Source: Mycolicibacterium wolinskyi (GTDB taxonomy: Bacteria > Actinomycetota > Actinomycetes > Mycobacteriales > Mycobacteriaceae). From it: a stretch of 64,000 nucleotides of DNA. Positions 52,185-61,123 of the stretch are shown one piece after another. The notes under the pieces are model-generated. The model did not search any database, was not told the DNA's origin, and was given only the letters and a program-made list of their open reading frames with translations. The DNA is taken from contig NZ_LQQA01000030.1 of the NCBI RefSeq assembly GCF_002101965.1, forward strand, positions 62,001-126,000, in the 5' to 3' direction. The position numbers and the translations under genes were made by a program. The first letter of the stretch is position 1. The number at the start of each line of letters is the position of its first letter.

Positions 52185-52892
52185 ATGAGCAAGAACAGCA
52201 AGGCATATCGCGAGGCGGCTGAGAAGGTCGACAAGACCAAGCTCTACTCGCCGCTCGAGGCGGCGAAGCTCGCCAAGGAAACCTCCTCCAAGAAGCAGGA
52301 CGCCACTGTCGAGGTCGCCATCCGCCTCGGCGTGGATCCCCGCAAGGCCGATCAGATGGTCCGCGGCACCGTCAACCTGCCGCACGGCACCGGCAAGACC
52401 GCCCGCGTCGCGGTGTTCGCCGTGGGTGAGAAGGCCGAGCAGGCCACCGCCGCCGGCGCGGACGTGGTCGGCAGCGACGATCTGATCGAGAAGATCCAGG
52501 GCGGCTTCCTTGATTTCGACGCCGCGATTGCCACCCCTGACCAGATGGCCAAGGTCGGCCGGATCGCTCGCGTGCTGGGCCCGCGCGGGCTGATGCCGAA
52601 CCCGAAGACCGGCACCGTCACCCCCGACGTCGCCAAGGCCGTGCAGGACATCAAGGGCGGCAAGATCAACTTCCGTGTCGACAAGCAGGCCAACCTGCAC
52701 TTCGTCATCGGCAAGGCGTCCTTTGACGAGGCCAAGCTGGCCGAGAACTACGGCGCCGCGCTCGATGAGGTGCTGCGCGCCAAGCCGTCGTCGTCGAAGG
52801 GCCGTTACCTCAAGAAGGTGACCGTCTCGACCACCACGGGTCCGGGTATCCCGGTTGACCCGGCGGTGACGCGGAATTTCACGGAGGCGTAG
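52185..52892 (+). CDS. rplA: 50S ribosomal protein L1
   Basis: 235 residues from the ATG at 52185; the upstream reading from 52128 is not conserved. It contains LGPRGLMPNPKTGTV and GKINFRVDKQANLHFVIGK, both L1 signatures. It binds 23S rRNA at the L1 stalk and in many bacteria represses the rplK-rplA mRNA. It is followed 11 bp later by a long stem-loop. Confidence 0.98.
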   Translation: MSKNSKAYREAAEKVDKTKLYSPLEAAKLAKETSSKKQDATVEVAIRLGVDPRKADQMVRGTVNLPHGTGKTARVAVFAVGEKAEQATAAGADVVGSDDLIEKIQGGFLDFDAAIATPDQMAKVGRIARVLGPRGLMPNPKTGTVTPDVAKAVQDIKGGKINFRVDKQANLHFVIGKASFDEAKLAENYGAALDEVLRAKPSSSKGRYLKKVTVSTTTGPGIPVDPAVTRNFTEA

Positions 52893-52903
52893 TTCTATAA
52901 GCC

Positions 52904-52960
52904 CGAGTGGCCAGTTGTGACACAAGATTCGTCGAATCGCGTGTCATAACTGGCCATTCG
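52904..52960. terminator. Long stem-loop, probable bidirectional terminator / REP-like unit
   Basis: Arms CGAGTGGCCAGTTGTGACAC and GTGTCATAACTGGCCATTCG pair over 20 nt with two G-U positions, and inside them GATTC-GTC-GAATC forms a second small stem. It lies between the convergent rplA and sigma genes, and its right arm contains the last five codons and stop of the sigma gene. Confidence 0.65.
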
Positions 52961-54188
52961 GCGTTTCGGGGCTGAGTTCGGAGAGTCGACGCCGCAGGAA
53001 TGTTGCGGCCGGTGCGGACACGGCGCCGCCGTCGAGGGCGATGCGGTACCAGTGCTCAGCCTCGCCGAGTCGGCCTGCGCGACGCAGCAGATCCGCGCGT
53101 ATCGGCGCGACGGCGTTGGTCCGGGCCAGCCGGGGGTCGTCGGCCACCTCGTCCAACGCGGCAAGGCCGGCGTCGAAGCCGTCGCGAAATCCGATGGCCA
53201 GAGCGCGGTTCGCGGCGACGACGGGCGAGTCCATGATCGCGAGCAGCCGGTCATAGGCGAGGCAGATCGTCGCCCAGTCGGTGGCCTGCCAGCTCGGGGC
53301 GGTCGCGTGCAGCGCCGCGATGACCGCTTGGGGCAGATAGGGTCCGGTGGCTCCCTCGGCGAGCCGCAGCTGCTCGAGACCACGCGCGATGCGGCCCCGG
53401 TCCCACCGGCTGCGGTCCTGTTCGTCGAGCGGGATCAGGGCGCCGCTGTCGTCGACGCGCGTGCGGCGCCGCGAATCATGCAGGAGCACAAGGGCTGCCA
53501 GTGCGTGGGCGTCGTGGTTGGCGGGCATCAGTGCGCACAGTTCGCCGGCCAGGCGTACCCCTTCGTCGCAGAGCTCGTCGCGGATGGCGGACGGGCCGCC
53601 GGTCGGAAAGTAGCCTTCGGTGAATACCGAGTACACGCAGCCGAGCACGTGCGGGGTGCGTTCATCGAGCAGTTCGGCGGGCGGCACCCGCAGCGGGATG
53701 TTGGCCCTGCGAATCTTGTTCTTGGCGCGGGTGATTCGCTGCCCCACCGCGGCCTCGGACTGCAGCAGCGCGCGGGCGATCTCGGTGACGGTGAGCCCCG
53801 AGATCAACCGCAATGTCAGGGCCAGCTGCGAGCTGCGGTCGAGTGCCGGGTGAGCACACGTGAACATCATCCGCAGCTCGTCGTCGCGCACCGGGTGTAA
53901 TTCACCCACGGTGTCGGCCCGCGCCGTGACCTCGTCGTACACGGCAGCGAATTCCTTTCCGGGACGCGCAGTTTCGCGCCGCAACCGGTCCAGTGCCCGA
54001 TTGCGCGCCACTGTGGTCAACCACGCGCCGGGGTTGGTGGGCACACCATCGGACGGCCATACTCGCAGCGCCTGCGCACAGGCCTCCTGGACGGCGTCCT
54101 CGGCGACGGTGAGATCACCTGACCAGCGGGCGATCGTGGCGACCGCCGGACCCCACTCGCGCCGGAAGACGCCGTCCAGTTCGGTCAT
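52944..54188 (-). CDS. ECF42-type RNA polymerase sigma factor
   Basis: A 414-residue protein, long for an ECF sigma factor. Region 2 is near 10-80 (DLTVAEDAVQEACAQALRVWP), region 4 near 115-170 (LRLISGLTVTEIARALLQSE). A large C-terminal helical domain (about 190-405, with VFTEGYFP and LLHDSRRRTRVD) matches the TPR-like tail typical of ECF42/DUF6596 proteins. There is no anti-sigma gene; instead the YCII-domain gene lies immediately upstream, the defining ECF42 partner. The C-terminal residues PNGQL fall in the stem-loop. Confidence 0.9.
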   Translation of the reverse strand: MTELDGVFRREWGPAVATIARWSGDLTVAEDAVQEACAQALRVWPSDGVPTNPGAWLTTVARNRALDRLRRETARPGKEFAAVYDEVTARADTVGELHPVRDDELRMMFTCAHPALDRSSQLALTLRLISGLTVTEIARALLQSEAAVGQRITRAKNKIRRANIPLRVPPAELLDERTPHVLGCVYSVFTEGYFPTGGPSAIRDELCDEGVRLAGELCALMPANHDAHALAALVLLHDSRRRTRVDDSGALIPLDEQDRSRWDRGRIARGLEQLRLAEGATGPYLPQAVIAALHATAPSWQATDWATICLAYDRLLAIMDSPVVAANRALAIGFRDGFDAGLAALDEVADDPRLARTNAVAPIRADLLRRAGRLGEAEHWYRIALDGGAVSAPAATFLRRRLSELSPETPNGQL

Positions 54189-54194
54189 CGACGC

Positions 54195-54890
54195 CTACAG
54201 GCCGGAGACACCGGCCAACCGGCGCAGTTCAACCGCCGACGCCGGGATCATCGACGCCAGCTTGACGGCCTCGTCGCGATCGGCGGCGCGCAGCACATAG
54301 AAGCCGTTGGCCACCTCGGCGCCTTCGATGTAGGGCCCGTCGGTGAGCACGACGTCGTTGTTGCGCACCCGCACCGTCGTCGCGGTCGACGGCGGGTGCA
54401 GCGGCGCGCCGGAGAGAATGTGTTCGCCTGCCGCGTTACCGAATTCGGTATGGGCGCACACCCCGGATTCCCACTCCTCGGTGCTGGGAGCGCAGACGTT
54501 GTCCGCGGGTTCGAGCAGCAGCGCGAGCCAATCGCTGCCCAGTTGCTCGCTCGGCGGATTCCAGCCGACCATCGGCCACACCTCGACCGCGCCGAACGTG
54601 GCCACCGGGATGTCGCGGGCAAGCGCGAGTGCCTCGTCGAGGTTGTCGGCTTCGAGAACGTAGTAGCCGCAGGCCACTTCGGCGGCCTCGGCGAAGGGCC
54701 CGTCGGTCACCACCGGGGCGTCGGGCCCGCCCGTGATCCGGACGGCGTGCGCGGTCGGCGCCAAGGCGTCGCCCGCGCGGATGGCCGAACCGGACTTGGC
54801 GTGAAATGCCTGAAAGGCCGCCATACCTTCGGTGGCCTCGTCAGGCGTGAGCTCGCGTTCCTGGCTGATCAGCAGGGCGAAGTAGTGCAT
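54195..54890 (-). CDS. YCII/DGPF-domain protein, two tandem domains
   Basis: A 231-residue protein. Two YCII repeats are seen: VTDGPFAEAAEVACGYYVLEADNLDEALALA (about 60-100) and VLTDGPYIEGAEVANGFYVLRAADRDEAVKLA (about 185-220), each with the DGP motif. These proteins accompany ECF42 sigma factors, probably sensing or modifying a ligand that controls them. It lies 6 bp upstream of the sigma gene. Its own upstream region has an ECF-like promoter. Confidence 0.9.
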   Translation of the reverse strand: MHYFALLISQERELTPDEATEGMAAFQAFHAKSGSAIRAGDALAPTAHAVRITGGPDAPVVTDGPFAEAAEVACGYYVLEADNLDEALALARDIPVATFGAVEVWPMVGWNPPSEQLGSDWLALLLEPADNVCAPSTEEWESGVCAHTEFGNAAGEHILSGAPLHPPSTATTVRVRNNDVVLTDGPYIEGAEVANGFYVLRAADRDEAVKLASMIPASAVELRRLAGVSGL

Positions 54891-54944
54891 CGTCGTCTCC
54901 TCCGGCTAGGGAGCGGAACCCGGTTGGTCCCACTCTCTACCCAT

Positions 54945-54974
54945 CCGACGAACGGCGTTGCCTCAATCCGACAA
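54945..54974 (-). promoter_or_regulatory. Candidate ECF42 autoregulated promoter
   Basis: Reading on the minus strand, TTGTCGG (54974-54968) is followed after 17 bp by CGTCGG (54950-54945), about 55 bp before the YCII gene. The TGTCGA-like and CGTC-like pair with this spacing is the form reported for ECF42 promoters, so the sigma factor probably drives its own operon. Confidence 0.55.
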
Positions 54975-54978
54975 CTGG

Positions 54979-55839
54979 TTACTTCTGCAGCGTGAACTGA
55001 TGAACGCTGATGTGGCCGGACGCGAAGTACTTCTGGCAGCCGTTGAGGTATTTGTCGTACCGGTCGTAGACCTCTTGGCCCTGCAGCGCGATCGCCTCGT
55101 CCTTGTGTGCCTCGAGTGCGTCCGCCCAGATCTTCAGCGTCTTGACGTAGTGCGGGCCGATCTCCTGCAGCTGCGTGAGCTTGAACCCGGCCTCGAGCGC
55201 CTTTTCCTTCTCCATCTCCACCGAGGGCAGGCGGCCGCCCGGGAAGATCTCGGTCATGATGAACCGGGCGAATCGGGCGTCTTCGAACGTCATGTGCAGG
55301 CCCAGCTTCTGGCCCTGCCGCAGGTCGAATCCGGTGATGTTGTGCAGCAGCATGATGCCGTCGTCGGGCAGCGCGTTGTAGGCCGTCTCGAAGAACGCCG
55401 GATAGCGCTCGAATCCGAAATGCTCGAAGGCGCCGATCGAGACGATGCGGTCGACCTTGTCGTCGAACTCTTCCCAGCCCTGCAGCCGCACCTCGACGTT
55501 GCGGTTCGTCGGTACCTTGGCCAGCTTGTCGATCGCGTACTCGCGCTGCTCGCCGCTGAGCGTCAGGCCGATGACGTTGACGTCGTACTTCTCGATCGCC
55601 CGTGCCATGCAGGCACCCCAGCCGCAGCCGATGTCGAGCAGCGTCATGCCGGGCTCCAGCCCGAGCTTGCCCAACGCGAGGTCGAACTTGGCGATCTGAG
55701 CCTCGTCGCCCGTCATGTCTTCGCGCTCGAAATAGCCGCACGTGTAGCCCATGGTCGGGCCGAGGAACAGTTCGTAGAATTCGTTGGAAATGTCGTAGAT
55801 CGACTGTAGTTCTTCGTATTTCGGAGTCAATTTAGACAT
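54979..55839 (-). CDS. Mycolic acid SAM-dependent methyltransferase, MmaA1-like
   Basis: About 286 residues from the ATG at 55839 (MSKLTPKYEELQSIYDISNEF). It has the SAM motif LLDIGCGWGACMARAIEKYDVNVIGL near residue 70 and the family's FGFERY and IFPGGRLPSVE segments. The N-terminus and GYTCGYFE are closer to MmaA1 than to MmaA4. Such enzymes methylate or cyclopropanate the meromycolate chain on ACP. One of two paralogues where M. tuberculosis has four (mmaA4-mmaA1). Confidence 0.9.
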   Translation of the reverse strand: MSKLTPKYEELQSIYDISNEFYELFLGPTMGYTCGYFEREDMTGDEAQIAKFDLALGKLGLEPGMTLLDIGCGWGACMARAIEKYDVNVIGLTLSGEQREYAIDKLAKVPTNRNVEVRLQGWEEFDDKVDRIVSIGAFEHFGFERYPAFFETAYNALPDDGIMLLHNITGFDLRQGQKLGLHMTFEDARFARFIMTEIFPGGRLPSVEMEKEKALEAGFKLTQLQEIGPHYVKTLKIWADALEAHKDEAIALQGQEVYDRYDKYLNGCQKYFASGHISVHQFTLQK

Positions 55840-56038
55840 GTACGAAATGCTCCAAGCCTTAGAGTTCTCCCCGCCGAGTCGCCAGCCTACAACAGGTCTG
55901 CCCAGGTAGGGCTCGACTACTGTCAATCAACACCGATGGCAAACATAAAAAAGACCCGGTTGTGACCACGACGTTATCGGTGCCTGCGCAAACCGATCAG
56001 GCACCGACGTCCGACAGCGAAGCGACAATCGACACGGC

Positions 56039-56911
56039 CTACTTCTGCAGCGTGAACTGATTGACGTCGATGTAGCCGATTCGGAAGGCGTTCGCGCATC
56101 CGGTGAGGTAGTGCATGTAGCGGTCGTACATCTCCTGCGACTGGATTTCGACGGCCTCGTCGTGCTTGGCCTCGAGGTTGGCCGCCCACATATCGAGCGT
56201 GCGCGCGTAGTGCAACTGCAACGACTGCCTGCGCGTGAGCGTGAACGAGGCGCGCGCGGCATGCTCCTCGACCATTTCGATGGACGGCAGCCGCCCGCCG
56301 GGGAAGATCTCGGTGAGGATGAACTTGATGAACTTCGCGAGCTCGAAGGTCAGCGGGATCCCTCTGTGGTGGGCTTCGCGCGGATGCAGCGCGGTGATGG
56401 TGTGCAGCAGCATCACCCCGTCATCGGGCAGCGCGTCGTAGGCGAAGGTGAAGAAGTCGTCGTATCGGTCGTGACCGAAGTGCTCGAAGGCGCCGATCGA
56501 CACGATGCGGTCGACCTTCTCGTCGAACTGTTCCCAGCCGGCCAAGAACACTCGCTTGTCGCGCAGGCTGTCGGAGTTCGCGAAGCGCTGCTCGACATGA
56601 GCCTTCTGATTCTTGCTGAGGGTCAAGCCGACGACGTTGACGTCGTAGCGTTCGATGGCACGCATCATCGTCGCGCCCCAACCGCATCCGACATCGAGCA
56701 ACGTCATGCCCGGTTCAAGGCCCAGCTTGCCGAGCGCCAAGTCGATCTTGGCGATCTGCGCCTCTTCGAGCGTCATGTCATCGCGTTCGAAATAGGCACA
56801 GCTGTAGGTCCTCGTGGGATCGAGGAACAGGGCGAAGAAATCATCGGACAGGTCGTAATGCGCCTGTACGTCGTCGAAGTGCGGCTTGAGCTCTTGCGGC
56901 TGTTTGGCCAT
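56039..56911 (-). CDS. Mycolic acid cyclopropane synthase-like methyltransferase
   Basis: About 290 residues from the ATG at 56911 (MAKQPQELKPHFDDVQAHYDLSDDFF). The SAM motif is LLDVGCGWGATMMRAIERYDVNVVGL; FGHDRYDDFF, IFPGGRLPSIE and LQLHYARTLDMWA follow. In overall pattern it is closer to PcaA/CmaA than to MmaA4. It probably adds cyclopropane or methyl groups to mycolates. The 199-bp gap to the other paralogue (55840-56038) holds no gene. Confidence 0.9.
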   Translation of the reverse strand: MAKQPQELKPHFDDVQAHYDLSDDFFALFLDPTRTYSCAYFERDDMTLEEAQIAKIDLALGKLGLEPGMTLLDVGCGWGATMMRAIERYDVNVVGLTLSKNQKAHVEQRFANSDSLRDKRVFLAGWEQFDEKVDRIVSIGAFEHFGHDRYDDFFTFAYDALPDDGVMLLHTITALHPREAHHRGIPLTFELAKFIKFILTEIFPGGRLPSIEMVEEHAARASFTLTRRQSLQLHYARTLDMWAANLEAKHDEAVEIQSQEMYDRYMHYLTGCANAFRIGYIDVNQFTLQK

Positions 56912-57074
56912 CGCGTTACCTCTCGGGGCGGACCGACCGGAGAGCTGCACCAGGCCCCGTCTTGACCTAGCTGGCCCCCCAGACTGCAGCAAAGCGTAAA
57001 CCGCGTGTGGTCAGCTACCGAGTGCTATGGCTCAGGCAAAGGCGTCGCCTGCGTATTGACGTTGCGAACGCAAA

Positions 57075-57980
57075 CTACCCGGCGTTGGCGAAGTTGGTCT
57101 TGAGCTCGCCGACGATCTCATCCCAGACGGGTTCGGGCAGCTCATGCCCCATGCCGTCGATGAGCACGAGCCGCGCGCCGTCGATCGCCTCGGCGACCGC
57201 CCGACCGCCGGCCGGACGCATCAGCCGGTCGGCGCGGCCGTGGATCACCACGGTCGGCGCGGTGATGCGCTTGTCGTGCTCGCGCAGGCTCCCGCTGCCG
57301 AGAATCGCGGCGAAGTGCCGCGCGATGCCTGCCGGGTAGTAGGCGCGGTCGTAGAGTTCGGCCGCTTCGGCCCGGATCTGTTCTTCGGGCGCGGGATAGC
57401 CCGGGCTGCCGTTGAGCCTGCTGATGCGGACGGCGTTGTCGATGATCGTCTGCCGCGAGGAGTTCGCCGGCGGGCCGGTGATGACCGACAACAGCTGCTT
57501 GAATCCCGGCGGGGGCAGGAACGCCTGGTTGTTGCTGGAGAAGATCACCGCGAGCGTCTTGGTGCGTGGCGCATGCTGCGACGCGAACACCTGCGCGATC
57601 ATGCCGCCCATCGACCCGCCGACGACGTGAGCGCTGTCGATGCCGAGATGGTCCAGCAGGGCGGCCGCGTCGTCGGCCATGTCTTCGAGGGTGTAGACCG
57701 ACGGGCTGCGCAGGCCCAGGAACGAGCGGGCCATGCGGATCGGGAGTGACGAGTCGACGCGCCGGCCGGACAGTTTGGTCGACAGCCCGACGTCGCGGTT
57801 GTCGTAGCGGATGACCCGCAGACCTTGATCGACGAGCTTCTCGCAGAACCCGGTGCGCCACAGCAGCAGCTGCGCGCCGAGACCCATGATGAGCAGCACC
57901 GCCGGATCGTTGGGGTCGCCCATGTCCTCGTAGTAGATGTCGAGATCGCCGGACTTGGCGTACCCGGTGCGTATCTGCAT
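57075..57980 (-). CDS. lipG: Alpha/beta hydrolase LipG
   Basis: A 301-residue hydrolase. The nucleophile elbow is VVGGSMGGMIAQ with S113. The oxyanion loop is LIMGLGAQLLLW, and the C-terminal DGMGHELPEPVWDEI supplies the His; the Asp lies in VIHGRADRLM. It is the usual neighbour downstream of the mma genes in M. tuberculosis (Rv0646c). Probably a lipase or esterase. The ABC1-kinase gene ends at 57981 directly upstream, so the two are co-transcribed. Confidence 0.92.
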   Translation of the reverse strand: MQIRTGYAKSGDLDIYYEDMGDPNDPAVLLIMGLGAQLLLWRTGFCEKLVDQGLRVIRYDNRDVGLSTKLSGRRVDSSLPIRMARSFLGLRSPSVYTLEDMADDAAALLDHLGIDSAHVVGGSMGGMIAQVFASQHAPRTKTLAVIFSSNNQAFLPPPGFKQLLSVITGPPANSSRQTIIDNAVRISRLNGSPGYPAPEEQIRAEAAELYDRAYYPAGIARHFAAILGSGSLREHDKRITAPTVVIHGRADRLMRPAGGRAVAEAIDGARLVLIDGMGHELPEPVWDEIVGELKTNFANAG

Positions 57981-59339
57981 CTATGCCTCGAGCTCGTCTT
58001 TGTGTTCGCGACTGACCTCGACCATGAAGTTGGCGAAGTACCCGGTGAGTTGAGGGTCGCTCATCATCTGCCACTTCGGGGCGAGCAGCTTCATGTACCG
58101 CTCGACGTACAGGAACTGCTTGCCGATCAGCACGAGCTCGCGGGGGAGCTTGACGTCGTAGGCATCGGCCAGTGCCGACAATTGCCTGCCGATTTCCGCA
58201 TACGACATATCGCCCAGCGACTTCATGGTCAGCGGCGTAGCAAACGCTTCGAGGTCTTTGGCGGCCTGTCCCTCCGGTTTCACCGTGCCCACCGCGCCCA
58301 TCAGCACGACGATCTTGCCTGCCGCGGCGTGGTCCTTCTTGACCAGCAGGGCGTAGACGAGTTCACGCAAGAGCCAGCGGGTGCGCGGATCGATGCGGCC
58401 CATGATGCCGAAGTCGAAGAACACGATCTTGCCGTCGTCGTCGACGTAGAGGTTGCCTGCGTGCAGGTCGCCGTGGAACAGGCCGTGCCGCAGCCCGCCC
58501 TCGAAGACGCTGAACAGCAGGGCCTTGACCAGTTCGGTGCCGTCGAAGCCCTTCTTGCGGATGGCGGCCACGTCGTCGATGCGCACGCCCGTCACGCGCT
58601 CCATGGTGAGCACGCGCTGGCTCGTCAGATCCCAGTACACCTGCGGAACCCGGATGTTCTCGCCCAGTGGCGATGCGTGCATGTGCGAGATCCAGGCGTC
58701 CATCGACTGCGCTTCGAGGCGGAAGTCGAGTTCTTCGGCGAGGTTGTCGGCGAAGTCGGCGACGACGTCCTGCGCGGACAACCGGCGTCCGAGCTTCGCG
58801 AGCTCGACGAGCTGCGCGCCCCGTTTGAGGATCTGCAGGTCGGCGGCGACTCGGCGACGGATACCCGGCCGCTGGATCTTGACGACGACCTCCTCGCCGC
58901 TGTGCAGCGTCGCGTAGTGCACCTGGGCGATCGAGGCCGACGCGAACGGCTTGTCGTCGAACGACTTGAACAGGTTGTGCGGATCGTCGCCCAGTTCTTC
59001 GCGGAACAGCTGCTGCACCTCGTCGGAGTCCGCGGGCGGCACGCGGTCGAGCAGTCCGCGGAACTCGCGGCTCAGCGGTTCACCGAACGCGCCCGGGCTC
59101 GACGCGATGATCTGCCCGAACTTGACGTAGGTGGGCCCGAGATCGGAGAACGTCTGCGGGATCTGCTTGACGATTTTCTGCTGCAGCGAGCCGCGGCCGA
59201 GGATGTTGGTGACGACGCGTGCGCCGGTGCGGGTGATCTGCCAGCCCGTCGCGCCGATGCGGGCAGCCTCTACCGGCAGTGGCACCCGATCCAACTTGGC
59301 CACCTCGCGGTGCTTGGTTTTCGGCGGCGTAGTGCTCAT
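57981..59339 (-). CDS. ABC1/AarF-family atypical kinase (Rv0647c-like)
   Basis: A 452-residue protein. The KxGQ motif is VKFGQIIASSPG near residue 72. The lysine of VVVKIQRPGIRRRV lies near 155, the catalytic loop FHGDLHAGNLYVDD near 290, and the metal motif KIVFFDFGIMG just after. ABC1 proteins act on quinone or lipid homeostasis; the mycobacterial target is unknown. Same gene order as Rv0647c-lipG. Confidence 0.9.
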   Translation of the reverse strand: MSTTPPKTKHREVAKLDRVPLPVEAARIGATGWQITRTGARVVTNILGRGSLQQKIVKQIPQTFSDLGPTYVKFGQIIASSPGAFGEPLSREFRGLLDRVPPADSDEVQQLFREELGDDPHNLFKSFDDKPFASASIAQVHYATLHSGEEVVVKIQRPGIRRRVAADLQILKRGAQLVELAKLGRRLSAQDVVADFADNLAEELDFRLEAQSMDAWISHMHASPLGENIRVPQVYWDLTSQRVLTMERVTGVRIDDVAAIRKKGFDGTELVKALLFSVFEGGLRHGLFHGDLHAGNLYVDDDGKIVFFDFGIMGRIDPRTRWLLRELVYALLVKKDHAAAGKIVVLMGAVGTVKPEGQAAKDLEAFATPLTMKSLGDMSYAEIGRQLSALADAYDVKLPRELVLIGKQFLYVERYMKLLAPKWQMMSDPQLTGYFANFMVEVSREHKDELEA

Positions 59340-59423
59340 TTCTGCAGTGTCTCAAAACCCGCGGTACTGCCAAAAATATGTGTGCTGCGCGTCACACCGC
59401 CGTTACGCTCGCGGACCTGCGCG

Positions 59424-60428
59424 TCACACGGTCGCAAAGCTGTCTTCGATCTCGTCGCGGCGCAGCAGCGCGTCGCTGCCCGGGACGTACGTCGGCTCGG
59501 TATGCGGTGCGAGCGCCGGGTCGATTCCGTCGGCCACGCGGGCCTTGGCCTGCCGGAACTCGGGCGTCGGCCCGGCCGCCAACTCGAGGCCGTTGATGAT
59601 CGACCACGCCATGCTGCGGCGTGCGGCCCGTTCCACGAAGTTGGGGGACTGGTGCTGAATCAACTGCATGGCCCACTTGGGCATGGTGTCGCGGATCGCC
59701 CAGTCGATCGCGCTCTGCGGCAGCCCCAGGTTGGGGCCGGTGGCCATGGCCGCGCCGTGCGTCAAAGCGAGCCGGGGGAGGTAGGACTCCAGGCAGTCCA
59801 GGGTCTCGGCCTTGGTGGTCGGCAGGTCGGTGCCGCCGAGCGCATGGCCGACCCGGACGAATTCGCCGTAGTAGCGGTCAAGTTTCTTGCCGCGCAAGGG
59901 TTGTGGGTGATAGAGCTCGTGCGCGGTGGCCAGGCCCCACACCACCGTGGCGTAGTTCCAGCGCAGCCAGTCCGGATCGTCGGCGTCATAGACGGCGCCG
60001 TCGGGGCGGGTGCCCTTGATGGTGTGGTGCATCGAGCGGACGGTCTTGGCCAGCCGCTCGGCGGTGTCGGTCGAGCCGTAGGCGGTGCCGATGAAGAACG
60101 CGATCGAATGGCCGAGCCGTACGGCCGCGCCCGCCGGATCGATGCGAGGGCTCGCGACGCCGTTCTCGTCGCGTTGCACGAGCCGCGAGTGGTGCATGCC
60201 CATCCAATAGATCGACGGGTCGAGGCGTTCCATGTACGCCGCACACTGCAGCCCGAAGATCAGGGCGTGCAGATGCGAATGCACGTGCCACACCGCGCTG
60301 TTCGGCCCGAACCAACCCGGATCACCCTGTGGCCCGGCGAAATCCATGCCCCGGAAATAGTGCTTTCGGATGTCGCGGTCGAACTTCTGATTCAGCCACT
60401 GCCCGACGAATTCATGCGGCATAAACAC
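59424..60428 (-). CDS. Oxygenase MpaB family protein (DUF2236)
   Basis: A 334-residue protein with DUF2236 features: GVARAF-like early region replaced here by SAVWHVHSHLHALIFGLQCAAYMERL, then RTVRSMHHTIKG near residue 132, DPDWLRWNYATVVWGLATAHEL near 150, and FVRVGHALGGTDLP. The His residues in these segments are haem or metal ligands in the latex-clearing and MpaB relatives. The likely role is an oxygenase on a hydrophobic substrate. Divergent from a TetR gene that probably controls it. Confidence 0.82.
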   Translation of the reverse strand: MFMPHEFVGQWLNQKFDRDIRKHYFRGMDFAGPQGDPGWFGPNSAVWHVHSHLHALIFGLQCAAYMERLDPSIYWMGMHHSRLVQRDENGVASPRIDPAGAAVRLGHSIAFFIGTAYGSTDTAERLAKTVRSMHHTIKGTRPDGAVYDADDPDWLRWNYATVVWGLATAHELYHPQPLRGKKLDRYYGEFVRVGHALGGTDLPTTKAETLDCLESYLPRLALTHGAAMATGPNLGLPQSAIDWAIRDTMPKWAMQLIQHQSPNFVERAARRSMAWSIINGLELAAGPTPEFRQAKARVADGIDPALAPHTEPTYVPGSDALLRRDEIEDSFATV

Positions 60429-60462
60429 GGGGTGAGCTCCCTTGTGCGCGGTTTGGTCACGG

Positions 60463-60479
60463 CTGTAACCACAATACAG
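60463..60479. promoter_or_regulatory. Candidate TetR operator in divergent promoter
   Basis: CTGTA-N7-TACAG lies in the 87-bp gap between the MpaB-type and TetR genes; a second related pair, GCTACAG ... CTGTAGC, spans 60484-60514 and runs up to the TetR start codon. Either could be the TetR target. Confidence 0.35.
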
Positions 60480-60515
60480 TTTGGCTACAGGTGTGACCAG
60501 ACATAGGCTGTAGCG

Positions 60516-61115
60516 ATGTCGACCCCGACCCGATGGGCCGGCGTGCCGTTGACGGATCGCCGGGCCGAACGCCGAGCACTGCTCGTCGACGCGGCGTTCC
60601 GGCTGTTCGGCGAGGGCGGCGAGGCCGCGGTGTCGGTGCGTTCGATATGTCGCGAGTGCGGGCTGAACACGCGCTACTTCTATGAGAGCTTCGCCGACAC
60701 CGACGACCTGCTCGGTGCGGTGTACGACGAAGTCAGCGCACTGCTCGCGGCCGATGTCGAAGCCGCGATGGCCGATGCGGGCGATTCGCTGCGGGCCCGC
60801 ACCCGGGCCGGCATCGCCGCGGTGCTCGGATTCAGCTCGGCCGACCCGCGGCGTGGGCGCGTGCTGTTCACCGACGCGCGCGCCAACCCGGTGCTCGCGG
60901 CGCGCCGCGCGGCGACGCAGGACCTCCTGCGGGAGGCCGTGCTGAGCGAGGGCGGACGGCTCTACCCGGGCTCGGATCCGGTGGCCGCCCAGATCGGTGC
61001 GGCCATGTACACCGGTGCGATGGCCGAGCTGGCCCAGCAGTGGCTGTCAGGCAACCTCGGCGACGATCTGGACGTCGTCGTCGACCATGCCCTGAAGCTC
61101 GTGCTGGGCCGCTGA
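60516..61115 (+). CDS. TetR-family transcriptional regulator
   Basis: A 199-residue protein. The HTH is EAAVSVRSICRECGLNTRYFYESFADTDDLLGAVYDEV (about 32-70). The C-terminal domain is helical with no strong relatives. Note FYESFAD with Tyr-Phe-Tyr in place of the common LYHHFKS. It is divergent from the MpaB-type oxygenase and likely represses it and itself. Confidence 0.9.
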   Translation: MSTPTRWAGVPLTDRRAERRALLVDAAFRLFGEGGEAAVSVRSICRECGLNTRYFYESFADTDDLLGAVYDEVSALLAADVEAAMADAGDSLRARTRAGIAAVLGFSSADPRRGRVLFTDARANPVLAARRAATQDLLREAVLSEGGRLYPGSDPVAAQIGAAMYTGAMAELAQQWLSGNLGDDLDVVVDHALKLVLGR

Positions 61116-61123
61116 GCCTGACC

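Noticed and set aside
57825..60506. Very long open frame on the + strand (893 codons) across lipG, ABC1 kinase and MpaB genes
   Set aside because: It is antisense to three well-supported genes, rich in His/Asp/Gln as antisense high-GC frames are, and has no recognisable domain.
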